52,000 bases of DNA. Origin: Mucidula mucida (Eukaryota > Basidiomycota > Agaricomycetes > Agaricales > Physalacriaceae). Location of the stretch: contig JADNYV010000244.1 of the NCBI GenBank assembly GCA_015501055.1, forward strand, positions 1 through 52,000, read 5' to 3'. The translations under genes and the position numbers were made by a program. Under the pieces are notes generated by a model. The model worked only from the letters and a program-made list of their open reading frames with translations, was not told the origin of the DNA and searched no databases. Shown piece by piece: positions 1-10,207 of the stretch; position 1 is the stretch's first letter; every line of letters starts with the position of its first letter.

Positions 1-14
1 GTCAGTCGCTAACA
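1..14 (+). repeat. 3' tip of an LTR of the Ty3/Gypsy family
   Basis: The first 14 bases, GTCAGTCGCTAACA, are the exact reverse complement of the TGTTAGCGACTGAC that starts the LTRs at 34827, 40812, 45486 and 51479. The window therefore opens at the 3' end of an LTR in plus (sense) orientation, opposite to the other copies. The next bases do not match the primer-binding region, so this is a 3' LTR or a solo LTR. Confidence 0.8.
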
Positions 15-335
15 CCAATTCTCGTACAGCACAAATGCACTGCCCGCACATACCAATATACTACTGATATCAACGGCGAGGAGTGGCTTGTCTGGGAGCA
101 TCACGATGATCACTCGACACATTCCAAACCGCCCGGTGCCAAATTGACTGTCAAGGAAGAGAAGGAGGTGCAGCGGCAAGTCTTGAGGCACCACAACACA
201 TCTGTTCATCAACTTTGAACTGGAGATACTGGTCCCGGCTCTATCCCCCTTCCCGACATCTCGTCAACCCTTGCTAATCCGCGTTCAGTGCATTACGCGG
301 TGGCCAAAGCGCAGGAGCTAGAAAGGACCCCACTA
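15..335 (+). pseudogene. Decayed DNA-transposon protein fragment
   Basis: Frame 3 reads as protein for about 107 codons, broken only by one TGA at 216-218. Visible pieces are EEWLVWEHHDDHSTHSKPPG, then a K/E-rich stretch, then TGDTGPGSIPLPDISSTLAN. A Cys pair followed by HHDDH suggests a small zinc-binding fold like the WRKY-GCM1/FLYWCH modules of Mutator-like transposases; that assignment is from memory and uncertain. The stop lies where an Arg is plausible (CGA to TGA). The 5' side is cut by the LTR tip at 1-14, so the fragment was probably broken by that insertion. Confidence 0.45.
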
Positions 336-390
336 AGTAATCATATTGTATCTAGTAGAGAAAATACGCACCTCGCTGTTTGTCATAAGC

Positions 391-570
391 TAAGTGAGAC
401 GACTCACTTATACCCTCACAAGTGATCTTATTAAGTCACTTATACCCCTCGTAAGTGACCTTACAAGGTCACTTACAGTAACTTTAAGTAACTTAAGTGC
501 ACTTGTAAGTGTAAGTGAGACCGACAAATTCACTTACTACTGCCAAGTGACCTTGGTTCCTTAACTTGCG
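391..570. repeat. AAGTGA/TCACTT hexamer cluster 1
   Basis: About nine copies of AAGTGA or its complement TCACTT, plus AAGTGC, AAGTAA and AAGTGT variants, lie within 180 bp on both strands. Several are arranged as palindromes, for example AAGTGACCTTACAAGGTCAC near 453-472. No reading frame is open across it. Confidence 0.7.
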
Positions 571-1010
571 GGTAACTTAAGAAGGTCGGGTGCTTAGCGT
601 GGGACTTGGAATTCATTGAAGGCCACAAGGGGTGATGAAAGAACAAATGGCGACTAAATAGCTTGCTAACATCGCGTGGCCCGCAGAATTCATGATGTGG
701 TAGGAGGGACCGTACATTTATGTATTGAGAGACAGCTGCTGTAAGAAAATATTAGACATTGCGTACACATATCATTCAAGCACTCACCTATAGATTTCAG
801 CTCACATCTCGCTTAGGCGTAGGGGCCCCAGAAGATATGGCCCTTTTTCGACTAACGGTCAATGATCGAGGGAGTGATGTGAGCGGTCAAGCAGAACCTC
901 CGAACTTCTTATACACCGCGGAGAGCGAGCCATGATAACAACGACGTCCTCAGGTGAACCGTCGTCATGAGCCGCCGTCGAAGGAGGTAAGCGCGCAAGG
1001 GGAAAGGGCC
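571..1010. other. Intergenic, no gene seen
   Basis: Only short shadow reading frames. No splice-linked frame, repeat or recognisable domain was found. It separates the two AAGTGA clusters. Confidence 0.5.
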
Positions 1011-1011
1011 C

Positions 1012-1137
1012 ACCAAGTGGCAAGTGAGCAAGTGAGGTAAGTGACCGAAGTTAACTTGCCGGCTTTGGCGGGGAAATAAGTTCGGCAAGTGCGGCAAGTG
1101 ACCGCAAGTGAGGCCCAAAAAGTAACTTTATTCACTC
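1012..1137. repeat. AAGTGA hexamer cluster 2, upstream of F-box gene 1
   Basis: Seven or more AAGTG(A/G/C) units stand mostly on the plus strand, often as GGCAAGTG or GACCGCAAGTGAGG, in about 120 bp. The cluster ends just before the conserved CTTTCTGACCACCATCA promoter block of the F-box family (1144-1160), so it may be part of the promoter or the end of a small non-autonomous element. Confidence 0.65.
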
Positions 1138-1387
1138 TCCTTACTTTCTGACCACCATCATCACCAAACAGACGACTCAATATCTTTGGCGCATACTCGA
1201 TAATATACGACTTTGTGCGTGTTTTCTTTCCTTTCTTTGCCTATGCCAACATTCTGTTCTGTGTTCAGGTGCCAGACACTCTTGTCAATGTCTGACGCGT
1301 CTCCGTCTGGCTCTTTCTAAAGGTAAGCTTTTAGATTACCTCTACACTCAACGCCAACGTGTCTTTCCTGAACCCTAGTACTCACTC

Positions 1388-2661
1388 ATGATGCCATCGC
1401 CAAACACCTCTTTACCACCCGAGCTCCAGGACGTGATCATCCAACATCTTTCCGGTGACATGCATACCCTGCAGCGGTGCGCCCTAGTATCGCGGACCTG
1501 GTCGGCGTCCAGTCAACACGTTCTATTTTGCAACATCCAAGTGAGGCTCTACACCTACGGGAAGACAACCAAACTGCTTGACGATCTCATATCTCTTCCC
1601 CATCTCCCAGCGCTCATCCGCAACTTGAAAATCTACCGATGCTTCTTTGACCGTGATATGCCCTTACCTGTCCACCTGTCTATCCTCACATCTGTCCTTT
1701 CCCTCCTTCCAAATCTTATCAAAGTCAATTTCGGAGGCGCAAATTTCTTACAGGAATCAATCCGACCTTGTCTTGATTTAATCCCAAGTGTCTTGGGAAA
1801 CGCGCCTCTGGTCGAGATTGAGAGCGAGATCAATTGCATTGAATCGTTCCGACATGTTTTCGCGATCTTGGCGGGAACACATGTCAAGCGAGTCACTCTG
1901 ACTGGTATCGTCAGGGATCCCCCGGAACCATTGGTGTTGACACGCGAGCGCTTCCACCTTCCTTCGCTCGAATGCATTCACTTCGTAGTCGAAGGTCTAC
2001 AGGAAGAATTCCACTATTCCCTCATGCATAATTTTGACCTTCCCAACCTGAAGCAGTGCGAAATCGTGACCAGTTTCGCCGCTGAGTTACTACACTGGCA
2101 GGACGTCTTGCGTCGAGGATTTCCTCCCCTAGAAGTATTCAAATTGAAACTGGCAAGTGGTACGTAGCGATAACTACCTGAAGGATATCTGAACCTAACG
2201 TAGTCGAAGGCTTCGTCAATGATCTCAAGCGTACCGACATCCCCGAGGAAGACACATTTCATCCGCTCCCCCTCGCCGGTCTGCCATCCCGGCACATACA
2301 CTTGAGCGTAACCGCCGAAGACCTCAATAACATTCTCAAGTTCATCGAATGGTGGTCATCCACATTTCGCGCCCTTTCCGATGCCCAAGCGGAGATACAT
2401 TTCACGGAGCTTACCTTTGCATTCACAGATCTTCCGAATGTCGACACCCTCCTCAAGGAAGCGTGGGATTCGCTTGACAGCAGTCTGATGCATCCGATGT
2501 TTAGCGGGGTTCGGAGGGTTCATTTGGAGAGAAGTCGGTGGTGCGGGGTGTTGATCGAGTATCCGGGCTTTGCAGCTAGAATGCGGGAGGTTTTACCCCG
2601 GCTTGCAAGTCGAGGTCTTCTTCGGTTTGTCGAGGATGAGGATACCGGTGCTCCCAGTTGA
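1388..2661 (+). CDS. F-box protein 1 (two coding exons)
   Basis: Predicted substrate-recognition subunit of an SCF ubiquitin ligase. Coding exons are 1388-2159 and 2210-2661, joined by a 50-nt phase-1 intron (GTACGT..CTAAC..GAAG), giving 407 aa. A 3' splice site at 2203 also keeps frame, but 2209 fits the paralogues better. Residues about 8-50 are the F-box-like domain (LPPEL, then CALVSRTWSA). The middle has LRR-like LPNL repeats and a DLIPSVLGNAPLVE block. The C-terminal half carries FIEWWSSTFRALS and FTELTF. Two 5'-UTR introns are visible (1215-1268 and 1323-1378), which puts the ATG right after the second. It is one of five full paralogues here. The substrate cannot be told. The family is clear; the exact 3' splice site is less so. 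Confidence 0.85.
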
Positions 2662-2817
2662 GGCCAGCCAGTATACACCAGGCGGTGTAGCTGGAACTCG
2701 AAGTCATATTAAGACGTTGCACACTATATATCCGCCATGGTTGTATTCTTTTTTGTCGCTAATAAGCATGATGTTTTCCCAGTGAAAGCGATCAGGCTGT
2801 GAATATCATTCAAGAAT

Positions 2818-2859
2818 GGGACATGTCGTGAAAGGTAGGAACACCTGGAAGAAATGGAA
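2818..2859. repeat. 3' flank repeat shared with F-box gene 2
   Basis: This 42-bp stretch, centred on GTGAAAGGTAGGAACACC, recurs at 5178-5219 with two transitions. It follows the F-box stop codon at a similar distance in both places, so the duplicated unit included the 3' flank. Confidence 0.75.
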
Positions 2860-3144
2860 GGTCACTCTACGCCTCTGAGCATAGATCCTTCTGTGTGATC
2901 ATGCAGGGCTTCGACTAGAGATCAAACTCTCCAATCGCGCCTTTCAGATTGGTAGTCAATCAAAGGCATGGGGATTCAGACTCGGACATATTAAAATACC
3001 ATTGACTAGACTTCCAATCAAGGCATCGCTTTTCAATTTCGCAAACCGGAAGACTATCTTGCATACAACCTGTTTCCCAGCATCAGCGGTCTACCGCTTT
3101 TCAGTCTTCACGTTTAGGCGCGGCGGACACGTCTCTTTTGGAAG

Positions 3145-3345
3145 GTAAGCTCTCTGTTTGTAACCTCGACATCAAACGCTGATGGAGCTTCTTCCTAGAA
3201 TGCAATCCCCGAATACTTTTCTCTCGTGCACAGAATCATCATCGTGCACAAAGACGCCTTGCGGAGCTGCACGCTAGTCTCATGAACCTTTTCGGGATTT
3301 TGTCAACGCGCTCAGCGACGTCCAGCTGGATCTCCGCCTTCCCTT
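3145..3345 (+). pseudogene. F-box gene relic (5' end only)
   Basis: GGAAGGTAAGCT...CTTCCTAG (intron-like, 3145-3198) followed by an ATG at 3200 repeats the 5'-UTR intron and start of the family. Then come QSPNT (compare PSPNTS of gene 1), a LRSCTLVS block with a TGA in place of an Arg codon, and a QRA..RRPAGS stretch. At nucleotide level the last part matches the 'GTCAACGCGCTC..CGACG(C/T)CCAGCTGGATCTCCGC' region of gene 4 with about nine bases missing. The start of the F-box is deleted and nothing after about 3345 is family-like. This is a dead fragment. Confidence 0.7.
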
Positions 3346-3560
3346 GTGTGCACCACCTCAGACTCCATGGGGCGTGTTTGTATTGTAATGCGGGTCGGCA
3401 TTGCGCTAGACACGAAAAGTCAAAGGAATAATTTAGATCTGGGACAAATCGGCCAAATGCATCATGGATTAATTCAGCTAACGCACGATAAGTACTCACT
3501 ACGAGCTTGAAGAAAGGTTTCGGCGAAAGCTTAGAGCAAAAAAGAATATTTGAAAGGGAG

Positions 3561-3610
3561 TGATGATAGTTGTCGATCAAGTTACATCTCTTGCTTTCTA
3601 ACCACCATCA
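3561..3610 (+). promoter_or_regulatory. Conserved upstream inverted-repeat block, F-box gene 2
   Basis: TGATGATAGT at 3561-3570 and ACCACCATCA at 3601-3610 are a degraded copy of the inverted repeat seen before gene 4 (TGATGGTGGT/ACCACCATCA). The spacer keeps GATCAAGTTACATCTCTTGC. It lies about 75 nt before the first 5'-UTR intron (3684-3730), as in its paralogues. Confidence 0.5.
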
Positions 3611-3835
3611 TCATCGACTCAGTCTCTGCCGGCGCGTACTTGACAGAATAAGACTCGTATCCCTCGTAGCAACGGTTTGACTAGTGCGTGTCTTCTTTCC
3701 TTTCTTTCCCCACACTAATATTGTTTTCAGCCATCGGGCACTCTTGTCTAACGCGTCTCCGTGTGGCTCTTTGGAAAGGTACGCCTTTTAATCAACATAA
3801 CAATCAACGCTGATGTATGATAATAGTACTCCGTA

Positions 3836-5079
3836 ATGTCGAACACGTCTTTGCCACCCGAGCTCGAGGACACGATTATCCACTATCTTTCCGGTGATAC
3901 GCGTACCCTGCAGCGCTGCGCCCTAGTATCGCGGACATGGTCGGCGTTCAGTCAGGACATTCTGTTTCGCAACCTCCAGGTGAAGCTCTACTCCTACGAG
4001 AAGACAGCTAAGTTGCTCGCCGACCTCATATTCGCTCCTCATCTCCAAACACTTGTCCGCGACTTGGCAATCTATCGACGCCTCTCTGATGACGATATTC
4101 CTCTATCTGCCCACCTGTCTTGTCTCGCATCGGTGCTTTCCCGCCTCCCAAATCTTGAAAAAGTCGCGTTTGAAGGCGGGGACCTCAGAGAAGAATCAAT
4201 CCAATCCTATCTCGATTTGATCCCCGATGTCTTGGGAAACGCGCCTCTTGTCGAGATGGATAGCGACATCTATAGTTTCGAATCGTTCCAGGATGTTTTC
4301 GAAATTTTGGAAGGAACACAAGTTAAGCGAATCACTCTTTCTGGTATTGCCAGCCGTCACCCGGTGCGATTGGTCTCGCCCCGCGAGCACTTGCACCTTC
4401 CTTCGCTCGAATGCATTCGCTTCGGAGTTGAAGGTTTACAGAGAGACTTCTATCGTTGCCTCACCCATAAACTTGACCTTCCCAACCTGAAGCAATGCGA
4501 AATCTTTACAAATTTCGTCCACGAATTTCTACGTTGGCGGAGCGTCTTGCTTCGAGGATTTCCTCCCCTCGAGTTATTCAAATTGGAACTAGCAAGTGGT
4601 ACGTAGTCATATTTACTTGATGTCCATCTAAATCTAACGCAGCTAAAGGCTTCACCAATGACCTCAAGCGTACCGATATCCCCGAGGAACACATATTCCA
4701 TCCACTCCCCCTCGCTGGTCTGCCATTCCAGCACGTGCATTTGAGCGTCAGCCCCGCAAACATCGGGCAGACACGCACGTTCATCGAGTGGTGGTCCTCC
4801 ACTTTTCGTGCCCTCTCCGATGCCCAAGCAACAGTACACTTCACAGAGCTCACCTTTGCGTTCACGCATCTCTGGGACATGGACGCTCTCCAGGAAGCGT
4901 GGAACGCGCTTGATAGCAGTCTCGCGCATGCGACGTTTAGCGGTGTTCGGAGCGTTTACTTTGAGAGAAGTGGGTGGGAGAGGAAGGTGATCACTCGGGC
5001 GACGTATCCGGGGCTTTCGGCGAGCCTGCGGCGTGGCCTTCCTCGGCTGGAAAGTCGAGGTCTTCTGCGGTTTGTCTAG
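3836..5079 (+). CDS. F-box protein 2 (two coding exons)
   Basis: Closest relative of F-box protein 1 and probably an SCF ubiquitin-ligase adaptor. Exons 3836-4598 and 4649-5079 are joined by a 50-nt phase-1 intron (GTACGT..CTAAC..TAAAG), giving 397 aa. The F-box-like domain is at residues about 4-48 (LPPELEDTI, CALVSRTWSAF). An LRR-like middle contains LPNLEKVAF and DLIPDVLGNAPLVE. The second exon carries FHPLPLAGLPFQHVHLS, FIEWWSSTFRALS and a terminal LPRLESRGLLRFV. 5'-UTR introns at 3684-3730 and 3779-3826 precede the ATG. No stop or frameshift breaks the spliced frame. Gene and flanks look like a tandem duplicate of the gene 1 unit. Confidence 0.85.
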
Positions 5080-5435
5080 GGTACCAGTGGCTGAGCAGGT
5101 TACACCCAATGGTGCAGCTGGAATTCGAGGGCCCAACATACCAGGTTGTACATTGTATATCATGCATTGTTGTAGATGGGACGTGTCGTGAAAGGCAGGA
5201 ACACCTGGAAGAAATGGAACGAGCTCACGCCCCATGACACAGTAGTCCAAATTCCGCAATGGCGCCATTGAGATTGATGTTCAGCCTCGAGTAACTTGTA
5301 GTCCTCCCTCATTAGCATGTTAGTATGGAACATCAGTGTATATTTGTGCGCGTAATCATCCCTGGGCACTGTATCGTTGAACATGAGTCACTACATTCTA
5401 CTATTGACACCCTTCACTTCAGCAATCCAAGATCT
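5080..5435. other. 3' flank of F-box gene 2
   Basis: Contains the second copy of the 42-bp 3' repeat (5178-5219). No coding frame could be supported. Confidence 0.5.
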
Positions 5436-6057
5436 TCAATCAGTCATCCTTCTCCATTTGAGGTCATTATAGGGGGGAAGGTTGTCGGATATATTGTACG
5501 CCTCCTTTGACGCAGCAATGAGCTCGGGCCTCGTAATCGAAGCCATATACTCGTCGCTCAAATTGACGCCAAGGACGATGAGGAGGTAGGGATCGACGAT
5601 TTTGATGCGGGGCAATAATTCAAATCTGCTTTCTCCATCAGACCAGGGACAATTTCATTCGTAGCACGCACCCAAACTGGTCGGCGTACTGACGTTCCCA
5701 CCAACGTGGAAGTGCGAATTCTTCACGAATATTCCCAAGAAAACAACCATATTTGCTCTCAACCTCGTCCGAGTCAATGACGAATTTCCAGCACAGCATA
5801 TAGGTGGGGGTCCTACGGCCGTTCACGATGGAGTCCGCGGGCGGCGGGCGTTCTGTCGCTGCGTAGAGCAAGGGGAATCCATTTCTGTGAAGGTGAACGA
5901 TTACTACTGCTGAGGTGCCAGAGCCACAAACAACGACTTACACGAGTTCACCCGTTTGGAGCTTTCTGTTGCTATAATACACGCCATTATTACGCCGCGG
6001 GAAGTCGCTATTATGATTGTCTTACAGGTAAACTCTGCGCCTCTGTGCTTCTGACAT
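5436..6057 (-). pseudogene. Degenerate unrecognised gene
   Basis: From an ATG at 6057 the minus strand reads MSEAQRRRVYL, a TAA, then DNHNSDFPRRNNGVYYSNRK in the same frame. A short intron (GTAAGT..CACAG) then joins GELV to NGFPLLYAATERPPPADS. The frame continues through CWKFVIDSDEVESKYGCFLG and PRWWERQYADQFG, then shifts by one base near 5638-5645. After that it resumes as LLPRIKIVDPYLLIVLGVNL and ends at 5436. The composition is that of a real protein of about 200 aa. The family was not recognised. One in-frame stop (probably CAA to TAA) and one frameshift mark it as broken. Confidence 0.5.
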
Positions 6058-6353
6058 GGTTGTTAACAAGAAGTGTTCTGTCAACTTCACGTGGTCTAGA
6101 GAGAATAAGTCTGCAGCAAGATCGGGCCGACTCCACGGGCCCCAAGATCGGACCGCCTCAGCCCTCTGACCTGCCTTCTCATGCAAAATATCGGCGCCTA
6201 GCACGTCTCACGCTCACTTGTGACTCCCTGCGACAATGGTCAGATTTCTAGTTCTCCTTTCGAAATCCCTGATGCTGAATCGCAAGACAGGAAGAAGTTT
6301 GGTGCATTGCTGTGTTCCTCAGCCTTGTCCTCGTCTATTCAATCCGTTATAAC

Positions 6354-7435
6354 ATGAGACGAACGGAGGACTCCACCTACGCTGCTTGGTCTTCGATACT
6401 GAACCAGCTGTCAAGCGGCATGCATGACATTTTCATTCAATGCGCGCAATATAATATCTACGTCTCCCAACTACAATCCCGAACGTCGCCCAGTGGCCCC
6501 GACGATTCTTTCGTCACAACGCCAGACAGCGAGGCCCGGGGTGTTTACATCGATCTTGCACTCATTCTACCTGTTATCTCCTTAATCAAGGACGATAGCA
6601 CTTCCGATTCCGACACGTTGCAAGAATTCTTTGAAACCCTTACTCCCTCTCACCTACCGCATCCCAGTACCGTATGGATGAACGAGTCCACCAGGGTACC
6701 ACTCCTGCTTGAGTTGAAGCCTCCTCCAACTCGACACCCCAAGGACATCCTCACATTCCTGAAGCAAGTGACCAAGCTCTTGGGCAATGCAATCGAGCAG
6801 ACCCTAGACCAGGACACTGCCTGATGTGCAGCACGAAATTCGCGTCGCAGGACGAGGTGGTCTTGATCGCCGGTGCCGGAGACTGATGGCGATGTCGCAT
6901 CTTCTCCCGTGACGCTGCTGCTCGACGGGGTTTATATGTTCCTAAAGAACGCCGACCACAGCCACCAATTTTCCTGGACATCGAAAATCTCGATGAGGAG
7001 GTCGCAGAAGCGGAGCAGGATCCTTTCAACAATCTAGTGCTTCCCCATAACGTACCTACCGAGGCGAAGCGCATAGCAGAGAAGGAACAACAAAGGATTG
7101 CGCAGCAGAGGTTAGAGCGCGCCGCGCGTGCGACGGTTCGTGCGCAACGTTGGGAAGCCGCTGAAGATTTGCACTCCAAGGCTGAGCATATGCGCGTCAC
7201 CGCCACCTATCCGTTTACCGACAAAGACATTAACAAGTACTGGATGTATCGGATGCAAGAACCATTCATGCAGGATGGGGACAAGGGGTTGAGTCTGAGC
7301 CATAAATGGTCTCTGCCTATACGACTCGGTACCGACGCTTCCAGAACTTACTTGAAGCTCATTAAAGAGCGATTGGAATCAATGGCGACGGAGGAGCGCG
7401 CGCGCCGAAAGACCCGGGTGGTGTACGGCGGTTAA
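6354..7435 (+). pseudogene. Degenerate unrecognised gene
   Basis: An open frame from ATG 6354 runs to 6824 and includes VPLLLELKPPPTRHPKD and a helical LKQVTKLLGNAIEQTL. After about 6820 the coding sense moves to another frame (FASQDEVVLIAGAGD), meets TGA at 6884-6886, and continues as RGLYVPKERRPQPP to a basic, helical C-terminus (EAKRIAEKEQQRIAQQRL) ending at 7435. One frameshift and one stop break a protein of about 360 aa. It lies head-to-head with the degenerate gene at 5436-6057. No family was recognised; a lone E-L-K is too little to call a nuclease. Confidence 0.45.
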
Positions 7436-8151
7436 GCGTCCAATTTGTATTCACATACACGTTCGTTACGACAAGTGATCGATTGATTTTGCTCCTCAAC
7501 AGCGCGAAACATAACTCAATAGATGACTAGAGAATGTTGCGGCAACGAGCATGAATCAGAGGGCCGCTGGCTTGCGGCAATCTTGAGAGATAATGCCAGG
7601 ACGTTGACGAACAAGTTGCACTCACAGTCGGACACCGAAGGCCATAGTATCTATCATACCAAAAACTGACATGATCACTTGCTTGGTGTGGCTGACGAAG
7701 TTCACTCTGTTCATTGGCTCCCTCCACGTACAGCGGTGATCAAGGTCACTGTCGATAGCCATCCCATTAAGCCGGATTGATTAACAGAAAATATAACAAA
7801 ATCCATTGTACGTGACTACCCCAAACCCCGCAACGAGAGTGCCATGTACTCATCCGCGTCCATGTCATCTGTTGCTTCGTCACCATTGAGTGCCTCATCA
7901 CTGGCCGTCTACTATCACACACATGGCATATCTGTCTTGCTCGTCCTGAAACAGAACCCGCAGACCAAGAGAGACATCCTCGCGCGGTTCAAACCCGAAT
8001 TCTCCCTGTCAACGCCCGCGACAGCCCGTAAACAGCCTCCTATGTTGTTCCCAGGCCACTCCTGGTCGCTCCAGCAGCACACGGCTCATTAAACACCATC
8101 ACCCTGGCGAGGAGCGCTATCCTAGTCGAGGCGGACATTGACACTTGCAAG
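7436..8151. other. No supported gene
   Basis: The longest plus-strand frame (7844-8092, 82 aa, Ser-rich start) has no recognisable domain and no splice partner. The region probably holds further decayed transposon sequence leading into the repeat at 8152. Confidence 0.4.
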
Positions 8152-8310
8152 GTGACACCCACGCAGTCGTCCTGACGAGCAGCGGCGCTCTCGTCGAGGT
8201 GCACTGGTGCGACTGTCCATGCATGTTCATCCAGACAGACAACAAGCCAAGATGACACTCACGCAGTCATCCTGACAAGCAGCGGCGCTCTCGTTGAGGT
8301 GCACTGGTGC
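8152..8310 (+). repeat. Direct repeat, two 59-bp copies 100 bp apart
   Basis: Copies at 8152-8210 and 8252-8310 both translate as DTHAV(V/I)LTSSGALVEVHW. After the first base, all four differences go from C or G in the first copy to T or A in the second, three of them at CpG. A decayed transposon coding fragment that was duplicated locally. Confidence 0.7.
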
Positions 8311-8341
8311 AATGTGATGTGCAGGTCATGTTGGCACAAAC

Positions 8342-8380
8342 TACACCGCCAAAGTGCCTCCAGGTTGGATTGAGGTGGAA
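8342..8380 (+). repeat. Left terminal inverted repeat
   Basis: Starts TACACCGCCAAAGTGCCTCC, which is perfectly repeated in inverted form at the right end. The remaining 19 bp have four mismatches. Confidence 0.7.
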
Positions 8381-8864
8381 CAATCGTGCGTGACACATGA
8401 GCTTCTCACCTTGCTGCAAGTCGGAGTCCACGTGGAAGCCATCAGAAATCGTAATGGGGGAGACCCTTGATCCAGGGGACCCAACGGCGGATGGCTTCAA
8501 GGGAGTCGTCAAGATGGATTCCATGTGGGCAAACGGCGGGGAACCATGTCAAGTGCATCGAGTCCCGACATCAACATTCTCGTTTGACAGCCATGGTGAT
8601 CCTGTTGTTGTAAGGTTGAAGAGATGTTGGCTAGCTGAGGTACCCACCTCATTTTATTGTAGGCTCTGCATGTTACACAGACACCTTAGGAATCACAGCA
8701 GGGTTTAAAAAATCAAAATCATTAAAATAGCATTATGAAAACAGTGGAAGAATGCGAAATGACTACGGCTATGATATATGAGACTGGCACAAGGGCGGTA
8801 AGGCATGATGCTGTAATGACTGTGGGGTATGCGAGGTGAATGGCTACTTGATGGCGAGTCATGA

Positions 8865-10207
8865 CTACGCCGCTTGAGAGGTGAACACGTCGGGCGACGA
8901 CGACTTGGCAGCCTGCTGGGCTGCAGATGTGGCGGCGGCGGCAGTGGTCATCACATCCAACTGTGCGGCAAGCATCAGGTTGTCAACCTGCTGCTGTATA
9001 CCGCTGATGCTGGCATCCGGGCGAGGCCCTACACCCGAACCGTCTCCGATGTGCTGCTTCTTGTCGCTCTCGTAGATGAATTCAAAAGCCCTGGAACAAT
9101 ATCAGCAAAAGAAAGCGTAAAGACAATAATGACAACAACCTGACAAGTGCCGTAGCACTACCCTTCGCGACCTGAACAATCACGGCATACTGGGCGTCGA
9201 GCTTATCCCAAAAGTTGTTCGCAGCGTGTTTCTTGAAAACCATGCGCTGTCGAGGGTTAGGGAAAGTCATTTGAGAAGAAATACGGCACTCACCATGAGG
9301 GCAATGCGACAGCAAAGGGGCATGGAGAGCTCACACTTGGTGTTCTTGATGAATGTACGGGCTAGAGTAAATATGTCGGGCTCGGGACCACCCTTCCTCC
9401 TGATAGCCAGCTAAGGATTCATGAGATAAGGCTGGAACAATGAAGGAGACATCATACATGTTTCTTGAACATGGCCCTTGTCTGAGTGAGGGCGTCGCTG
9501 ACAGCAGATTGGAGTTGATTATAGTCGGCGGCATTGGCTGTAATGCCTGCGGGAATTCCTAGAGGAAGGCGGAGCAGGAGTTTCTATGAGATAAACATGG
9601 TTCAGGCTTCGACCACGGAATGGCAAAAAGACTCACAAGAAGCGAGTCCGTCGCAGGAGCACCCTTGTAAGAGGCAATGTGACTGGAAAGAAGCATGGCC
9701 ACAGAATACGAGTTGATGTTCTTGCGTAGGTCGTCGGAGACCTCAAAGGCAGGTGTCGCGACAACAATCTCCTCGACTTTGTTGAAGACAGAATGGAGCA
9801 GTGCAAACGTCTTGGCGTCACAAACATGCGGCGGGTCCTGAGTGGAGAATGCAGGAATTAGTATGCAGTTAGAGCTGACAACGAAGACACACCTGAAGGA
9901 AAACCTCGACCTCGGCAAGTTGCTCAGTTTTGAGCTTCTTCCTCGCAGCGAAGTTCTTGACAGCGATCAAATCATTGGGGTTAGGACCGGTGGGAGTCGT
10001 AAACGGGTTAGTAGTCAGTGGGTTACCACTGGTACCGCCCGGAGCACTGTCATCTTCGAGCTCGTCGAAGTCCTCATTATTGGGAGTTGGGCGCTTGCCA
10101 AGGACACGACTGGCCTGTGGCGTTTTCATAGCCGCAAGAATGCCGTTCATGGGGTTATCATCGTCGGAGGGGGGTGAAGAAGACGGGGAAATGGGAGGGA
10201 CTGACAT
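8865..10207 (-). CDS. Transposon-internal accessory gene, intact, function unknown
   Basis: Six exons on the minus strand (10207-9893, 9837-9637, 9583-9458, 9410-9294, 9246-9140, 9090-8865) join without a stop or shift into 363 aa. All five introns (47-55 nt) have GT and AG ends. The N-terminus is Ser/Pro/Asp-rich (PPISPSSSPPSDDDNP). A basic segment follows (NFAARKKLKTEQLAEVEVFL), then a mostly helical core with FEVSDDLRKNINSYSVAMLL, RLPLGIPAGITANAADYNQL and FWDKLDAQYAVIVQVAKG. The C-terminus is Ala/Gln/Ser-rich. It starts 374 bp from the transposase-like gene, head-to-head, inside the inverted repeats. I have a general memory of such proteins being numerous in Agaricomycetes but know no function. 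A role with the transposon is inferred from position only. It may instead be a captured host gene. Confidence 0.75.

Noticed and set aside
4450..5268. 272-codon minus-strand ORF
   Set aside because: It is antisense to the second exon and intron of F-box gene 2 and has no protein-like features.
6312..6824. Possible PD-(D/E)XK nuclease from an E-L-K motif in the degenerate gene
   Set aside because: One short motif without a convincing upstream Asp or fold context is not enough.
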